DNA from: Pedobacter miscanthi | Lineage (GTDB): Bacteria; Bacteroidota; Bacteroidia; Sphingobacteriales; Sphingobacteriaceae | DNA: 64,000 nucleotides | NCBI RefSeq assembly: GCF_003315595.1 | Contig: NZ_QNQU01000026.1 | Location: 1-64,000 of the forward strand | Direction of reading: 5' to 3' | Part shown: positions 36,973-46,008 of the stretch, in pieces | Layout of the letters: each line of letters begins with the position of its first letter | How positions within the stretch are numbered: position 1 is the first letter of the stretch | Program-made: the position numbers and the translations under genes | The notes under the pieces: model-generated | The model's input: the letters and a program-made list of their open reading frames with translations, nothing else | What the model was told of the DNA's origin: nothing | Databases searched by the model: none

Positions 36973-37602
36973 CTAGCTGTTAATCCCCATCGCATACAGG
37001 ATGATATTTACCCCGAACTTGGTGTTATCCTCCGCCAGAAAACGTTTATTCCTGAAATCGTAATCCCACTCACAGCCATAATCCTTATTGCTATACAATA
37101 CCCCTATCCGGTTGTTAACCGTAATTGCTTTCAGATAATCGTGCACCAGGTCGTCTCCCCAGCCGTTTAATTCAAATGATGTGGTTGGTGGTCCTTTTTC
37201 AAACTTGAAAAAAGAATTATAAATACCATGGTTATTAGGAATTTTTTTCAGCGCCTGTGCACCGAACAGGTTACTCATCTGTGTTTCAAAAGAACGGGCA
37301 AATAAACCATCAATATCGTGATTGCAGTCGTCAACAAAAACGAAACCGCCATTATGCACGTAGGTTTTAAAATTTACGGCTTCCTGCGCACTGAACTGCA
37401 CCAGTTTATGTCCGCTTAAATAACAGAAAGGATATTTAAACAAATCTTTACTGCCCAGTTCAACAATCTTCTCCTCCTCATCCAAAGGAATAGTTGTATA
37501 TTCTAAAAGGGAATTTAAAAGATTGGAAGGCATCCTTTGATCGGTATCCCAATCGCCGGAATTGTATTTTAACCTCGCAAATGTAAATTTAGCTCTCTGC
37601 AT
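36973..37602 (-). CDS. DUF4159 domain protein
   Basis: A 209-residue protein matching DUF4159, a flavodoxin/GATase-like domain common next to MoxR-DUF58-BatA genes in Bacteroidetes. Recognisable parts are FTFARLKYNSGDWDTDQRMPSNLLNSLLEYTTI, FPFCYLSGHKLVQFSAQEAVNFKTYVHNGGFVFVDDCNHDIDGLFARSFETQM and IGVLYSNKDYGCEWDYD. There is no signal peptide in this version. I chose the ATG at 37602 over the GTG just before it. It is divergent from the moxR gene (151-base gap), so a shared control region is likely. Confidence 0.85.
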   Translation of the reverse strand: MQRAKFTFARLKYNSGDWDTDQRMPSNLLNSLLEYTTIPLDEEEKIVELGSKDLFKYPFCYLSGHKLVQFSAQEAVNFKTYVHNGGFVFVDDCNHDIDGLFARSFETQMSNLFGAQALKKIPNNHGIYNSFFKFEKGPPTTSFELNGWGDDLVHDYLKAITVNNRIGVLYSNKDYGCEWDYDFRNKRFLAEDNTKFGVNIILYAMGINS

Positions 37603-37753
37603 CACCCTAAAATTACCTTCATTTTTTATAAAACTGCTTTTTTATGCCAATTATCGTGTAAATTTTTTGATATTCTTTCCACAGGGCTAAAAACTATCTG
37701 TTAATATGCCCTATATTGAAGCACCATATCGTCAAACTAAAAATTAAACCGTT

Positions 37754-38752
37754 TTGGAGCGTTCAGAAAGCAAGCTAAAAATATTGATCGATAAGATCTC
37801 ACTGTTAAAAACCGAAATACAGAAAGTTATTGTGGGTCAGGATGTGATCATTGAAGAAATGCTGATTGCCTTAATGGCCGGCGGACACTGCCTTTTGGAA
37901 GGCGTACCCGGTTTGGCAAAAACGTTAATGGTAAGAACCATGTCGCAGGCCTTAGACCTTTCTTTCCGGAGAATCCAGTTTACACCCGATTTAATGCCAA
38001 CCGATATCGTGGGCACCGAAATATTGGAAGAAGACCATGTAACCGGGAAACGTTTTTTCAAGTTTAACAAAGGTCCGCTGTTCGCCAATATTATCCTCGC
38101 GGATGAAGTAAACAGAACTCCGCCAAAAACACAATCGGCATTATTGGAGGCCATGCAGGAGTTTGAGGTAACCTACGGGGGACAAACCTACCCTTTAGAT
38201 CGCCCGTTTTTTATTCTTGCCACACAAAATCCTATTGAACAGGCCGGAACCTATCCCTTGCCCGAAGCACAGTTAGACCGTTTTCTTTTATATATCAAAA
38301 TTGGTTATCCTACCTCAGCAGAAGAAACACAGATTTTAAGCAGCACAACAGGTAGCAAAAAAGCCGTAATTAACCCGGTTATTGGTGCTGAGGAAATCAA
38401 AGAACTTCAGGCCATCACCCGTGAGGTGAGTATCAGCAACGACCTGATTACATACGTAAGTGAAATCATCCGCGCTACCCGACCTGATACCACTACCGTA
38501 AACTTTGTAAAAGAATGGGTGCGCTGGGGCGCTGGACCACGTGCAGGGCAGGCATTAATTTTAACGGCAAAGGCAAGGGCCTTATTTAAAGGCAGGTATG
38601 CAGTAATTTTAGAAGATTTACAGACCATGGCCTATCCGGTATTGCGCCACAGGGTATTGATGAACTTTAAGGCAGAGGCCGAAAATGTTTCATCAGACAA
38701 AGTTACCGACGAACTGATCAAAGCCATTTCGAAACCAAAAGCCAATATTTAA
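37754..38752 (+). CDS. MoxR-family AAA+ ATPase
   Basis: A 332-residue cytoplasmic ATPase. The degenerate Walker A is GGHCLLEGVPGLAKTLMVRT (~42-61), Walker B is ANIILADEVNRTPPKTQSALLEAMQE (~112-137), and sensor 1 is FFILATQNPIEQAGTYPLPEAQLDRF (~152-177). MoxR proteins are chaperone-like ATPases that act with von Willebrand-factor-type partners. The start is a TTG; no ATG or GTG lies before the conserved N-terminal helix. It is the first gene of a five-gene operon and its TAA overlaps the ATG of the DUF58 gene (TAATG). Confidence 0.92.
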   Translation: MERSESKLKILIDKISLLKTEIQKVIVGQDVIIEEMLIALMAGGHCLLEGVPGLAKTLMVRTMSQALDLSFRRIQFTPDLMPTDIVGTEILEEDHVTGKRFFKFNKGPLFANIILADEVNRTPPKTQSALLEAMQEFEVTYGGQTYPLDRPFFILATQNPIEQAGTYPLPEAQLDRFLLYIKIGYPTSAEETQILSSTTGSKKAVINPVIGAEEIKELQAITREVSISNDLITYVSEIIRATRPDTTTVNFVKEWVRWGAGPRAGQALILTAKARALFKGRYAVILEDLQTMAYPVLRHRVLMNFKAEAENVSSDKVTDELIKAISKPKANI

Positions 38753-39639
38753 TGAGTAAACTGCTCGATCCAAAAATATTGATGGCCATTAAAGACCTTT
38801 CATTATCGGCTAAAATGACGATTGATGGGTTTATGAACGGTATTAACAAAAGTACCGTAAAAGGGCCTGGATTAGAGTTTAGCCAATACAGAAGTTACCA
38901 GCCTGGCGACGATCTTCGCTCACTGGATTGGAAAATGTTTGCCCGGTCAGACCGTTATTACATCCGCGAATCGGAGGTGGAAACCAACATTGCCGTACGT
39001 ATATTAATTGATGCCAGTGCCTCAATGAACCACAATGATGGCGATTTTACCAAAATAGATTATGCAAAATACCTGGGTGCATCCTTAGCTTATCTCGCTA
39101 ATTTGCAGGGCGATGCCATTGGATTATATGTATTAAAGAATTCGGGTATTTTCTCCATGACGCCCAGGCAGGATTACCAGCATCTGGCCCGTTTGTTTTA
39201 TCAGCTGGAGCAGATCCACCCTGATGGAACATTTACCAAGCCCATTCATTATAAAGAGTTGTTCGCAGGTGCCCAAAAACGCGAACTGCTGATTTTTGTA
39301 ACTGATCTTTACCAGAAAGATGACGAAATCATCAAATTATTGGATACACTGAATACTTTAAGGCACGAAATTGTGGTTTTCCATATATTATCAAGAAACG
39401 AACTCGATCTTGATTTTAAAGGTTACACCAATTTTGAGGACCTTGAAACCGGAGAAACCATCCAGATTGATCAAAGCAAAGCAAGAAAAGATTACCAGCA
39501 TAAGCTTAACGCTTACCTGGAAAATACCAGGATACAACTGCTAGACAGAAGGATTTTTTACCGTACCATCACTACCGACGAAGCATTGGATCAGGCTTTA
39601 AGGGATTTTTTAAAACAAAGAAGTAAACTCAGAATTTAA
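38752..39639 (+). CDS. DUF58 (vWA-like) protein
   Basis: A 295-residue protein of the DUF58 family, a partner of MoxR. It has the family signature GPGLEFSQYRSYQPGDDLRSLDWKMFARSDRYYIRESEVETN (~37-79) followed by a vWA-like domain with a MIDAS-type motif DASASMNH (~87-94). No membrane segment is present. It overlaps moxR by one base and is followed by the BatA-like gene after two bases, so all three are translationally coupled. Confidence 0.92.
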   Translation: MSKLLDPKILMAIKDLSLSAKMTIDGFMNGINKSTVKGPGLEFSQYRSYQPGDDLRSLDWKMFARSDRYYIRESEVETNIAVRILIDASASMNHNDGDFTKIDYAKYLGASLAYLANLQGDAIGLYVLKNSGIFSMTPRQDYQHLARLFYQLEQIHPDGTFTKPIHYKELFAGAQKRELLIFVTDLYQKDDEIIKLLDTLNTLRHEIVVFHILSRNELDLDFKGYTNFEDLETGETIQIDQSKARKDYQHKLNAYLENTRIQLLDRRIFYRTITTDEALDQALRDFLKQRSKLRI

Positions 39640-39641
39640 CC

Positions 39642-41012
39642 GTGCATTTTTTATATCCTATAGGTTTATTTGCGCTTGCAGGCATCATTGTGCCGCTTGT
39701 GATACACCTATGGAATGTAAAACAGGGCAAAACCATCAAAATAGGCAGCATCGCTTTGCTGGGAGAAAGTTCGAGTGCAAGCTCCAAAAGTTTTAAAATT
39801 AACGACTGGCTTTTGTTTGTATTGCGTTGTTTACTGCTGATGCTGCTGGCCTTTCTTTTGGCACAACCCTATCTTAAAAAAACAATATCAAAAAGTAGTA
39901 AAACAGGTTGGATTTTGGTCGATAAAAACAATTTTCCGAGGGTTTTCAAATCGCATCAAAAAACGATCGATTCATTGTTAAAAAATGGTTACGAAATTCA
40001 TGATTTTAATGCGGGTTTTTCGCTATTAAGCTTAAATGATACTGTTGTTAATCAAATTAAACCGCAAAATAACCTCAGTTATACCACTTTACTTAGTGCA
40101 GCCGATCAAACCGTTCCTGCAGGGGCGCAGGTTTATCTTTTTGCCGATCAACGTGTAAACCGTTTTGGGAATGAATTGCCTCTTGTAAATTATAAACTGA
40201 ACTGGATTCCGCTCAACCAAAGCGATACGTTAAGTAGTTGGATCGCCACTTATGCAGGAAAAAAGTATGAAGCGAAATCCAATCCATCAGGCACTGTTTA
40301 TCAGGCTTTAAACACATCAGAGAACACGCCGGTAAACATAACGATACATGAAGGAGCCGGAATTAGCGACAGTAAATACATTATTGCGGCTTTGAAAGCC
40401 ATTGGCAGTTTTACCCAACGGAAGATAATCATTAACCCTCCGGCAGGCAAGGCTACCATCGGTTTCTGGTTATCAGATGAAACCGTTTCAGCAGCTTTTA
40501 AATCATCAATTGCTCCGGATGGTGCCTTGTTTCAATACGAAAAAGGAAAAATACTCACTACGCCGTCTTTTATTAAAATTGATGGAAAACAACTCAAATT
40601 GAGTAAAAGAATTGCATCAGGCAATCAGGCAGAAAAAGTATGGACAGATGGTTTTGGGGATGCAATTTTAGCAAAAGAAAGGATTGGTAATTTAAGTACT
40701 TTCCATTTTTATAGCCGTTTTAATCCACAATGGAACGAACTCGTTTGGGATCCTTTATTTGTAAAAGCACTGATGCCAATTGTCATCCTTGATAAAAATC
40801 CGGAAGATTTTGGTTTCGAAAATAACCCTGCCGATCAAAGAATAGTATCGCTTAAACAGAAAGCGGTAATTGAGGCCAATAAAACTGTTTTAGCAACAAA
40901 AACCACCCAAAATAAGCCCCTTGCCACTATATTTTGGATTGCTGCACTTTTGATTTTTGCTACCGAACGTATTTTATCATTCAGAAAAAAACCACAATAT
41001 GTTAAAAACTGA
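39642..41012 (+). CDS. BatA-domain membrane protein
   Basis: A 456-residue protein with the N-terminal double-transmembrane BatA domain (TIGR02226 type): MHFLYPIGLFALAGIIVPLVIHLWNVKQGKTIKIGS and NDWLLFVLRCLLLMLLAFLLAQPYL (to ~85). The middle forms a large periplasmic region without a clear vWA motif. A final TM lies at ~425-445 (LATIFWIAALLIFATERIL). The start is GTG, two bases after the DUF58 stop. It probably works with MoxR and DUF58 in envelope maintenance or aerotolerance; the precise function is unknown. Confidence 0.85.
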   Translation: MHFLYPIGLFALAGIIVPLVIHLWNVKQGKTIKIGSIALLGESSSASSKSFKINDWLLFVLRCLLLMLLAFLLAQPYLKKTISKSSKTGWILVDKNNFPRVFKSHQKTIDSLLKNGYEIHDFNAGFSLLSLNDTVVNQIKPQNNLSYTTLLSAADQTVPAGAQVYLFADQRVNRFGNELPLVNYKLNWIPLNQSDTLSSWIATYAGKKYEAKSNPSGTVYQALNTSENTPVNITIHEGAGISDSKYIIAALKAIGSFTQRKIIINPPAGKATIGFWLSDETVSAAFKSSIAPDGALFQYEKGKILTTPSFIKIDGKQLKLSKRIASGNQAEKVWTDGFGDAILAKERIGNLSTFHFYSRFNPQWNELVWDPLFVKALMPIVILDKNPEDFGFENNPADQRIVSLKQKAVIEANKTVLATKTTQNKPLATIFWIAALLIFATERILSFRKKPQYVKN

Positions 41013-43131
41013 AGGAAAAAACTGGATACGTAGGTTAAAAATCAGGTGGATCAGTTTTTACCTGATCGGTACTATAGCCACTGCTTTGGCCATTACTTTG
41101 CTTTTATCGGTTACAGGTTTTTATCTGCTGCATGCCCCCATCTGGATTTTTGCAATTATTTTTCCGCTTGCCCTTGCCATTTTATTATTCAGCAAACCGG
41201 TTTGGAAAACCACTGATCTTGATGTTTCAAGATTTGTGAACAATCATTATCCCGAACTGGAAGAAAGTGCTGATCTGCTGCTGCAAAACGAAACGGAATT
41301 ATCCATGCTGCAACAATTGCAACGTAATAAGATAGAAAACATCATTCTACGCCTTTCACAACCGAAAGAGCCGGCAAAGAAATTATATTTTGGCTTAACA
41401 ATACTTCTTGTTGCGCTATTAATCAGTTTCGGGATCAGTAAAATCCCTCAAATCAAAAAAACAGATTTAAGTTCACCAGAAGCCAAAACTTCAGTTCCAC
41501 TGATTAAAGAAAATATCCCTGCAGAAATTTCAGATTTCAGTGCAACCATTATTCCTCCTGCTTATACCAGAAAAGCAGAACGGAAACAAAAGCAGTTTAC
41601 CATTAACGCCGAAACAGGAGCAACAGTGAACTGGAAAATTGAAACGAATATTGCGATCAAAAAGCTAAAACTCATTTTTAACGACAATGAAACCTTATCA
41701 TTAAAAGCTTTAAATGCAGCGCATACGCAGTGGAGTTTCACCAAAACCATTAATAAATCGGGTTTTTACCAGCTTGATCTTGATGGTAAAAAATCAGATC
41801 TCTACCAGATCGAAGTGATCCCCGATTTGCCCGTTACCATTAAAATTACTAAACCTAAGCAGCACACCACCATTGATATCGGTCAGCCACAAAAGTTCGA
41901 CTTGAGTGTATCGCTCACTGATGATTATGGTATCGTTGACGCATTTATCTCGGCTACGATGGCCAGTGGTAAAGGTGAAGGTGTAAGTTTTACGGAAAAA
42001 AAGCTCTCTTTCAATACCAATTTCGATAATAAGAAAAATGTTTCCTTAAATAAACTCATCGATCTAAAAAGCCTGGGTATGAAACCAGGTGATGAGCTTT
42101 ACTTTTTCATCAAAGCGATGGATAATCACGGTCAATCGAGCCGCTCGGATATGTATTTTGTTTCGATTGTGGATACTACAGAGTTAATGAGTCTGGCAGG
42201 CATGACCAACGGCGTAAACCTTGTACCCGAATATTTCAGGAGCGAAAGGCAGATCATTATCGATACCGAGAAATTATTAAAAGAGCAATCCACCTTACCT
42301 GCAGCCATTTTTAAAACCAGAAGCAACGACCTCGGCATCGACCAAAAGTTATTGAGGTTGCGTTATGGTCAGTTTTTGGGAGAAGAAAACGAGACTGAAA
42401 TTGGTGGCGATCACGACGACCATGATGAACATACCGAACACAAAGCCGAAGGTGAAAAATTTGGTGATGTAAGTGCCATTATGGACAAATATGCGCACAA
42501 ACACGATATTGCAGAAGATGCCACTTTTTTCGAGCCGGAAATGAAAGCGCAGTTAAAAGCTGTTTTAACCGAAATGTGGAATGCTGAACTGCGTTTAAGA
42601 ACCTACAAACCGCAGGAAGCTTTGCCATACGAATATAAAGCTTTGAGGTTGCTTAAAGACCTGCAACAAAAATCTCGTGCTTACGTAGCCAAAACCACGG
42701 TTAAGGTTGCAGCATTAAAACCCGAAAAGCGGTTAAGCGGTGAACTCGATAAGATTACACAACCTGTACAAAAAATGAGCTTCGAGCAGAAAGAAAAACG
42801 AACAGCTTCGCTAAAAACCGCACTTGCCCTTTTAGAAAGCAGAAAAATGGGCAAAAAGTTTACCGAAAACGATCACTTTTTACTCAGTGAAACCGAAAAA
42901 TATATGATTGGTGCCGCAGCCGATCATCCTTCTACTTATTTAAATGCACTTGTCAGTTTAAGAAAATTAAGCACAATAGATAATTTGATAATTAAAGATA
43001 TTGATCTGGTTCAGCAGGCCATACAAAAAATGATCAGTATCGAACCAACGAAGCCACAAACACAAAATGCTGGTCCGGCTTCGGCCTTGTACCAGGATTA
43101 TTTTAACAATTTAAACAAAGCGGGCAGATAG
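40999..43131 (+). CDS. DUF4175-like large membrane protein of the MoxR operon
   Basis: A ~710-residue protein. Two TM helices lie at the N-terminus (WISFYLIGTIATALAITLLLSVTGFYLL and APIWIFAIIFPLALAILLF) and a third near residue 135 (LYFGLTILLVALLISFGI). A long periplasmic region follows, with Ig-like segments (LPVTIKITKPKQHTTIDIGQPQKFDLSVSLTDDYGIVDAFISATM) and a coiled C-terminal part. A His/Asp/Glu-rich stretch (GGDHDDHDEHTEH, ~475-487) could bind metal. The ATG at 40999 overlaps the BatA stop by 14 bases; the longer frame from 40957 is not needed. Similar proteins in MoxR clusters are named DUF4175; function unknown. Confidence 0.75.
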   Translation: MLKTEGKNWIRRLKIRWISFYLIGTIATALAITLLLSVTGFYLLHAPIWIFAIIFPLALAILLFSKPVWKTTDLDVSRFVNNHYPELEESADLLLQNETELSMLQQLQRNKIENIILRLSQPKEPAKKLYFGLTILLVALLISFGISKIPQIKKTDLSSPEAKTSVPLIKENIPAEISDFSATIIPPAYTRKAERKQKQFTINAETGATVNWKIETNIAIKKLKLIFNDNETLSLKALNAAHTQWSFTKTINKSGFYQLDLDGKKSDLYQIEVIPDLPVTIKITKPKQHTTIDIGQPQKFDLSVSLTDDYGIVDAFISATMASGKGEGVSFTEKKLSFNTNFDNKKNVSLNKLIDLKSLGMKPGDELYFFIKAMDNHGQSSRSDMYFVSIVDTTELMSLAGMTNGVNLVPEYFRSERQIIIDTEKLLKEQSTLPAAIFKTRSNDLGIDQKLLRLRYGQFLGEENETEIGGDHDDHDEHTEHKAEGEKFGDVSAIMDKYAHKHDIAEDATFFEPEMKAQLKAVLTEMWNAELRLRTYKPQEALPYEYKALRLLKDLQQKSRAYVAKTTVKVAALKPEKRLSGELDKITQPVQKMSFEQKEKRTASLKTALALLESRKMGKKFTENDHFLLSETEKYMIGAAADHPSTYLNALVSLRKLSTIDNLIIKDIDLVQQAIQKMISIEPTKPQTQNAGPASALYQDYFNNLNKAGR

Positions 43132-43133
43132 AT

Positions 43134-44918
43134 ATGGAATTTAAATACATCGCCATTTTTGTTGCCCTATTATTGCTTAGCTTTTTGTTGTTTAAAGAGA
43201 TCAAAAGGTTAAATAAAGCCAGGCTATTCTGGCGTATTTTAGCCAATATCATCGCAGTTGGCTGTTTTATATTATTTATTGTTCCCATTAAATACGAAAC
43301 ACACCTGCAACAACGTTCCGATGAAATCATTTTACTTACCCAGGGCACCCATCCTGATTCTGTTGCCAGTTTAAAAGGAAAAAAGTATGTGCTTTCGTCT
43401 ATAGATTTAAAAAATATAAAAGCAACCTCCATTTCTGATCTTTCTTATTTTTTAAAAACCAATCCCAATATCCGGAAACTGAATATTTACGGTTATGGTT
43501 TAAATGCTGCAGAGCTGGAAAAACTTAAAGGCTATCAGATCAAATTCCATCCATCTGCCAATCCTAACGGGATTATTTCAGCCAGCTGGCAGGAAAAATT
43601 AAAAGCCACCGACGTTCTTGCCGTTCAGGGAAATTATCAAAATACCAGCAAGCACACCATTAAACTTTTGCTTAAAGGTTTGGGAAAAACAGTCGACTCA
43701 ACTACTATTGAAGCACAATCGAATAAAACATTTTCTTTCAAAACCACACCAAAACAAAGCGGAAAAGCTATTTATCAACTTATTGCTTTGCAAAAAAATG
43801 ATACTTTAAGCAAAGAGCCTATCCCAATACAGGTAGGTGATCAGCCAGCAATGAAAGTACTGATTTTGACTTCTTTCCCCGACTTTGAGTATAAGTTTTT
43901 AAAAAACTGGCTGTACGAAAACCATTATCCGCTGGCTTTCAGAAGTCAGATCAGTAAAAATAAGTTTGCTTCAGATTTTTTAAATATGGATAGTGTAAAT
44001 CTTAGCCAGATCAATACTTCAACCTTAAAAAAATTCGATATCCTGATTATTGATGAAGACGAACTGGCAGCCATCAATCCAAACGAAAGGACTTCAATAA
44101 ACGTCGCAGTTAATAATGGGATGGGTTTATTTATCAGGGTTTCAGGTCCGAAAGCTTTAACCCCGCTTAGCGGCAGGTTCACTCGTTTCGAATCTCCTGT
44201 TTTAAAGGATAAACCTTTAAATTTAAGTCTGGCCGAAGATCATTTCAAATTTAAACCATTGCCCATTGAGCAGACTTTGTTTTTGAAATCAGGTGAACAT
44301 GATCAAGCCATTGTTGCAGATCCGAATGGAAAAACATTGGTAAACAGCAGCATCAGTGGTGCTGGCAAAATAATGGTTTCTACCCTTTCTTCAACATATA
44401 ACTGGCTACTTTCCGGACAAAAAACAGATTATGCTACCTATTGGTCCAAACTTTTAAGCAGCGCTGCAAAAAAGAGAAGCGAGATTTTAAGTGTAAACAT
44501 CCTTCCACAATTTCCAACGGTAAATCAAAAAACCAGGATCATTACTGATCTAGCAACGTCGGGTAAGATGCCGGCATTAAAAATAGATGATGTTGCGTTG
44601 AGTCCGCGGCAAAATATGGAACTTCCTTTCCAGTGGGATGCATTTTACTGGCCGCAACAAGCAGGGTGGACAAACTTACAGGTAAACCAAAACATTGAAC
44701 CTGTTTATATTTACGAAAAAACCGATTGGCAAACACTAAAAAATCAACAGACTTTAAATGATACGCATCAATTCGTCAGAAATATGGGTACAGCTGAAAA
44801 TAATACAGCGTTAAAAGATGTATTTGTAGAAGAAGAGATTTCGATCTGGTGGTTCTTTGCCGGATTTGTACTTGCAGCCGCCTTTTTATGGTACGAAGCA
44901 AGGATTTTGGCAGTTTAA
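43134..44918 (+). CDS. Membrane protein of the MoxR operon with GATase-like region
   Basis: A 594-residue protein with two TM helices at the N-terminus (FKYIAIFVALLLLSFLLF and FWRILANIIAVGCFILFIV) and one at the C-terminus (WWFFAGFVLAAAFLWYEARIL). The periplasmic part contains a flavodoxin-like segment (AMKVLILTSFPDFEYKFLKNWLYENHYPLAFRSQI ... FDILIIDEDELAAINPNERTSINVAVNNGMGLFIRVSG, ~240-350) like the inactive GATase domain of BatA-type proteins. It is the last gene of the operon and is followed directly by a hairpin terminator. Function unknown. Confidence 0.78.
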   Translation: MEFKYIAIFVALLLLSFLLFKEIKRLNKARLFWRILANIIAVGCFILFIVPIKYETHLQQRSDEIILLTQGTHPDSVASLKGKKYVLSSIDLKNIKATSISDLSYFLKTNPNIRKLNIYGYGLNAAELEKLKGYQIKFHPSANPNGIISASWQEKLKATDVLAVQGNYQNTSKHTIKLLLKGLGKTVDSTTIEAQSNKTFSFKTTPKQSGKAIYQLIALQKNDTLSKEPIPIQVGDQPAMKVLILTSFPDFEYKFLKNWLYENHYPLAFRSQISKNKFASDFLNMDSVNLSQINTSTLKKFDILIIDEDELAAINPNERTSINVAVNNGMGLFIRVSGPKALTPLSGRFTRFESPVLKDKPLNLSLAEDHFKFKPLPIEQTLFLKSGEHDQAIVADPNGKTLVNSSISGAGKIMVSTLSSTYNWLLSGQKTDYATYWSKLLSSAAKKRSEILSVNILPQFPTVNQKTRIITDLATSGKMPALKIDDVALSPRQNMELPFQWDAFYWPQQAGWTNLQVNQNIEPVYIYEKTDWQTLKNQQTLNDTHQFVRNMGTAENNTALKDVFVEEEISIWWFFAGFVLAAAFLWYEARILAV

Positions 44919-44949
44919 AGAAGTCAAGTTTTAAAAACTTGACTTCTTT
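44917..44949 (+). terminator. Terminator of the MoxR operon (AAGAAGTCAAGTTTT hairpin)
   Basis: AAAGAAGTCAAGTTTT is followed immediately by its inverse AAAACTTGACTTCTTT, so the stem is about 16 base pairs with almost no loop and ends in TTT. It begins at the stop codon. The arm is the one repeated at 5-140. Confidence 0.75.
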
Positions 44950-45167
44950 GGAGTTCATTTTATGATGAAACTTTGCCGCTTTACGCGTTAACAAATCATG
45001 AGAGTCATGAAACCTTCCTGCAGCATGCTGCTTGGAATCATTATAAATAACATAATATTTAACTAAGGTTCATTTTTAACAAGCGTTGAATAGCCTATCG
45101 TTTAAAACGATAAAATCGTAGAACTATTTTTGCACTCGTTTGGAAACGAGCGCAAGCATAGTCGATT

Positions 45168-45275
45168 CGTCATCTCGACTGAAGCAAAGCGGAATGGAGA
45201 GATCTAATAACAAACATCTTTAGATTTCTCCATTCCGCTACTGATGAAAAATCAGCATCTTCAGTCGAAATGACG
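45168..45275. repeat. ~110-bp extragenic palindrome (CGTCATCTCGACTGAAG family)
   Basis: The left arm CGTCATCTCGACTGAAGC and the right arm ..CTTCAGTCGAAATGACG are inverted. Inside, GCGGAATGGAGAGATCT faces AGATTTCTCCATTCCGC. The second tandem copy is at 45487-45598; other family members are at 55974-56059, 60265-60359 and, truncated, 29860-29925. Confidence 0.8.
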
Positions 45276-45486
45276 GATTGCGGGGGATGAAAATCGTATC
45301 GAAATCATTTAAACCCTAGCTTTTCGCTTAATTTCCGTGCTTTTCTGTGTCTCCGTGGCAAAATTTACTCAATTTGCTAGTGCTAACGCTCGTTTCTAAC
45401 GAGCGTTCAATAACATATCGTTTACAACGATAAAATCGTAGAACTATTTTGCACTCGTTTGGAAACGAGCGCAGGCATAGGCGATT

Positions 45487-45598
45487 CGTCATCTCGACTG
45501 AAGCAAAGCGGAATGGAGAGATCTAATAACAAAAATCTTCCAATAGATTTCTCCATTCCGCTACTGATAAAAAATCAGCAGCTTTAGTCGAAATGACG
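45487..45598. repeat. ~110-bp extragenic palindrome, copy in second tandem unit
   Basis: Nearly identical to 45168-45275, with a four-base insertion in the loop (ATCTTCCAATAGATTT) and small changes in the right arm (CAGCTTTAGTCG). The differences show the tandem units have begun to diverge. Confidence 0.8.
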
Positions 45599-45917
45599 GA
45601 TCGCAGGGGATGAAAATCGTATCGAAATCATTTAAATACTAGCTTTTCACTTAATTTCCGTGCTTTTCTGCGCCACCGTGCAAAATTTACTCATTTGCTG
45701 TGCTAACGCTCGTTTCTAACGAGCGTTCAATAGCTTATCGTTTAAAACGATAAAATCGTAGAACTATTTCTGCACTCGTTTGGAAACGAGCGCAAGCATG
45801 ATAAAAAATTCTTCACTGCATTCAGAATGACAATAAGAAAAAAAACACAAAAAATCTGTGTTTATCAGTGCATATCTGTGGTTAAAAATACCTTTTCACA
45901 TAAAATCATCTCCTTTT

Positions 45918-45925
45918 TAGCTTTG
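45918..45925 (+). promoter_or_regulatory. Candidate -7 box of the tldD operon
   Basis: TAGCTTTG matches the Bacteroidetes -7 consensus TAnnTTTG, 83 bases before the TTG start of tldD. The -33 position has only CTTTTCACA, so the match is partial. Confidence 0.4.
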
Positions 45926-46008
45926 AAACTAAAATGTTATACTCATTTCGGACTCATTAGCCTCAAAATTCGCTATATTGAGAACGTAAACTAACTAAAC
46001 TGAACCAA

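Larger units (their letters stand above)
45081..45800. repeat. 320-bp tandem repeat, about 2.25 units
   Basis: Units start at 45081, 45401 and 45721, exactly 320 bases apart; the third stops after about 80 bases. Each starts with (G/A)AGCGTT(C/G)AATA, then ATCGTTTAAAACGAT-like and ACTCGTTTGGAAACGAG hairpins, then a full copy of the ~110-base CTCGACTGAAG palindrome, then GTGCTTTTCTG..CCGTG, and ends AACGCTCGTTTCTAACGAGCGTT, which forms a hairpin across the unit boundary. No ORF is conserved in it. Confidence 0.85.

Noticed and set aside
36973..44918. The MoxR cluster as a phage-defence or secretion system
   Set aside because: The gene set is the common Bacteroidetes MoxR-DUF58-BatA envelope cluster; no nuclease, effector or mobility gene is present.
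45081..45800. CRISPR array
   Set aside because: The 320-base units are far too long, have no unique spacers and no cas genes are nearby.
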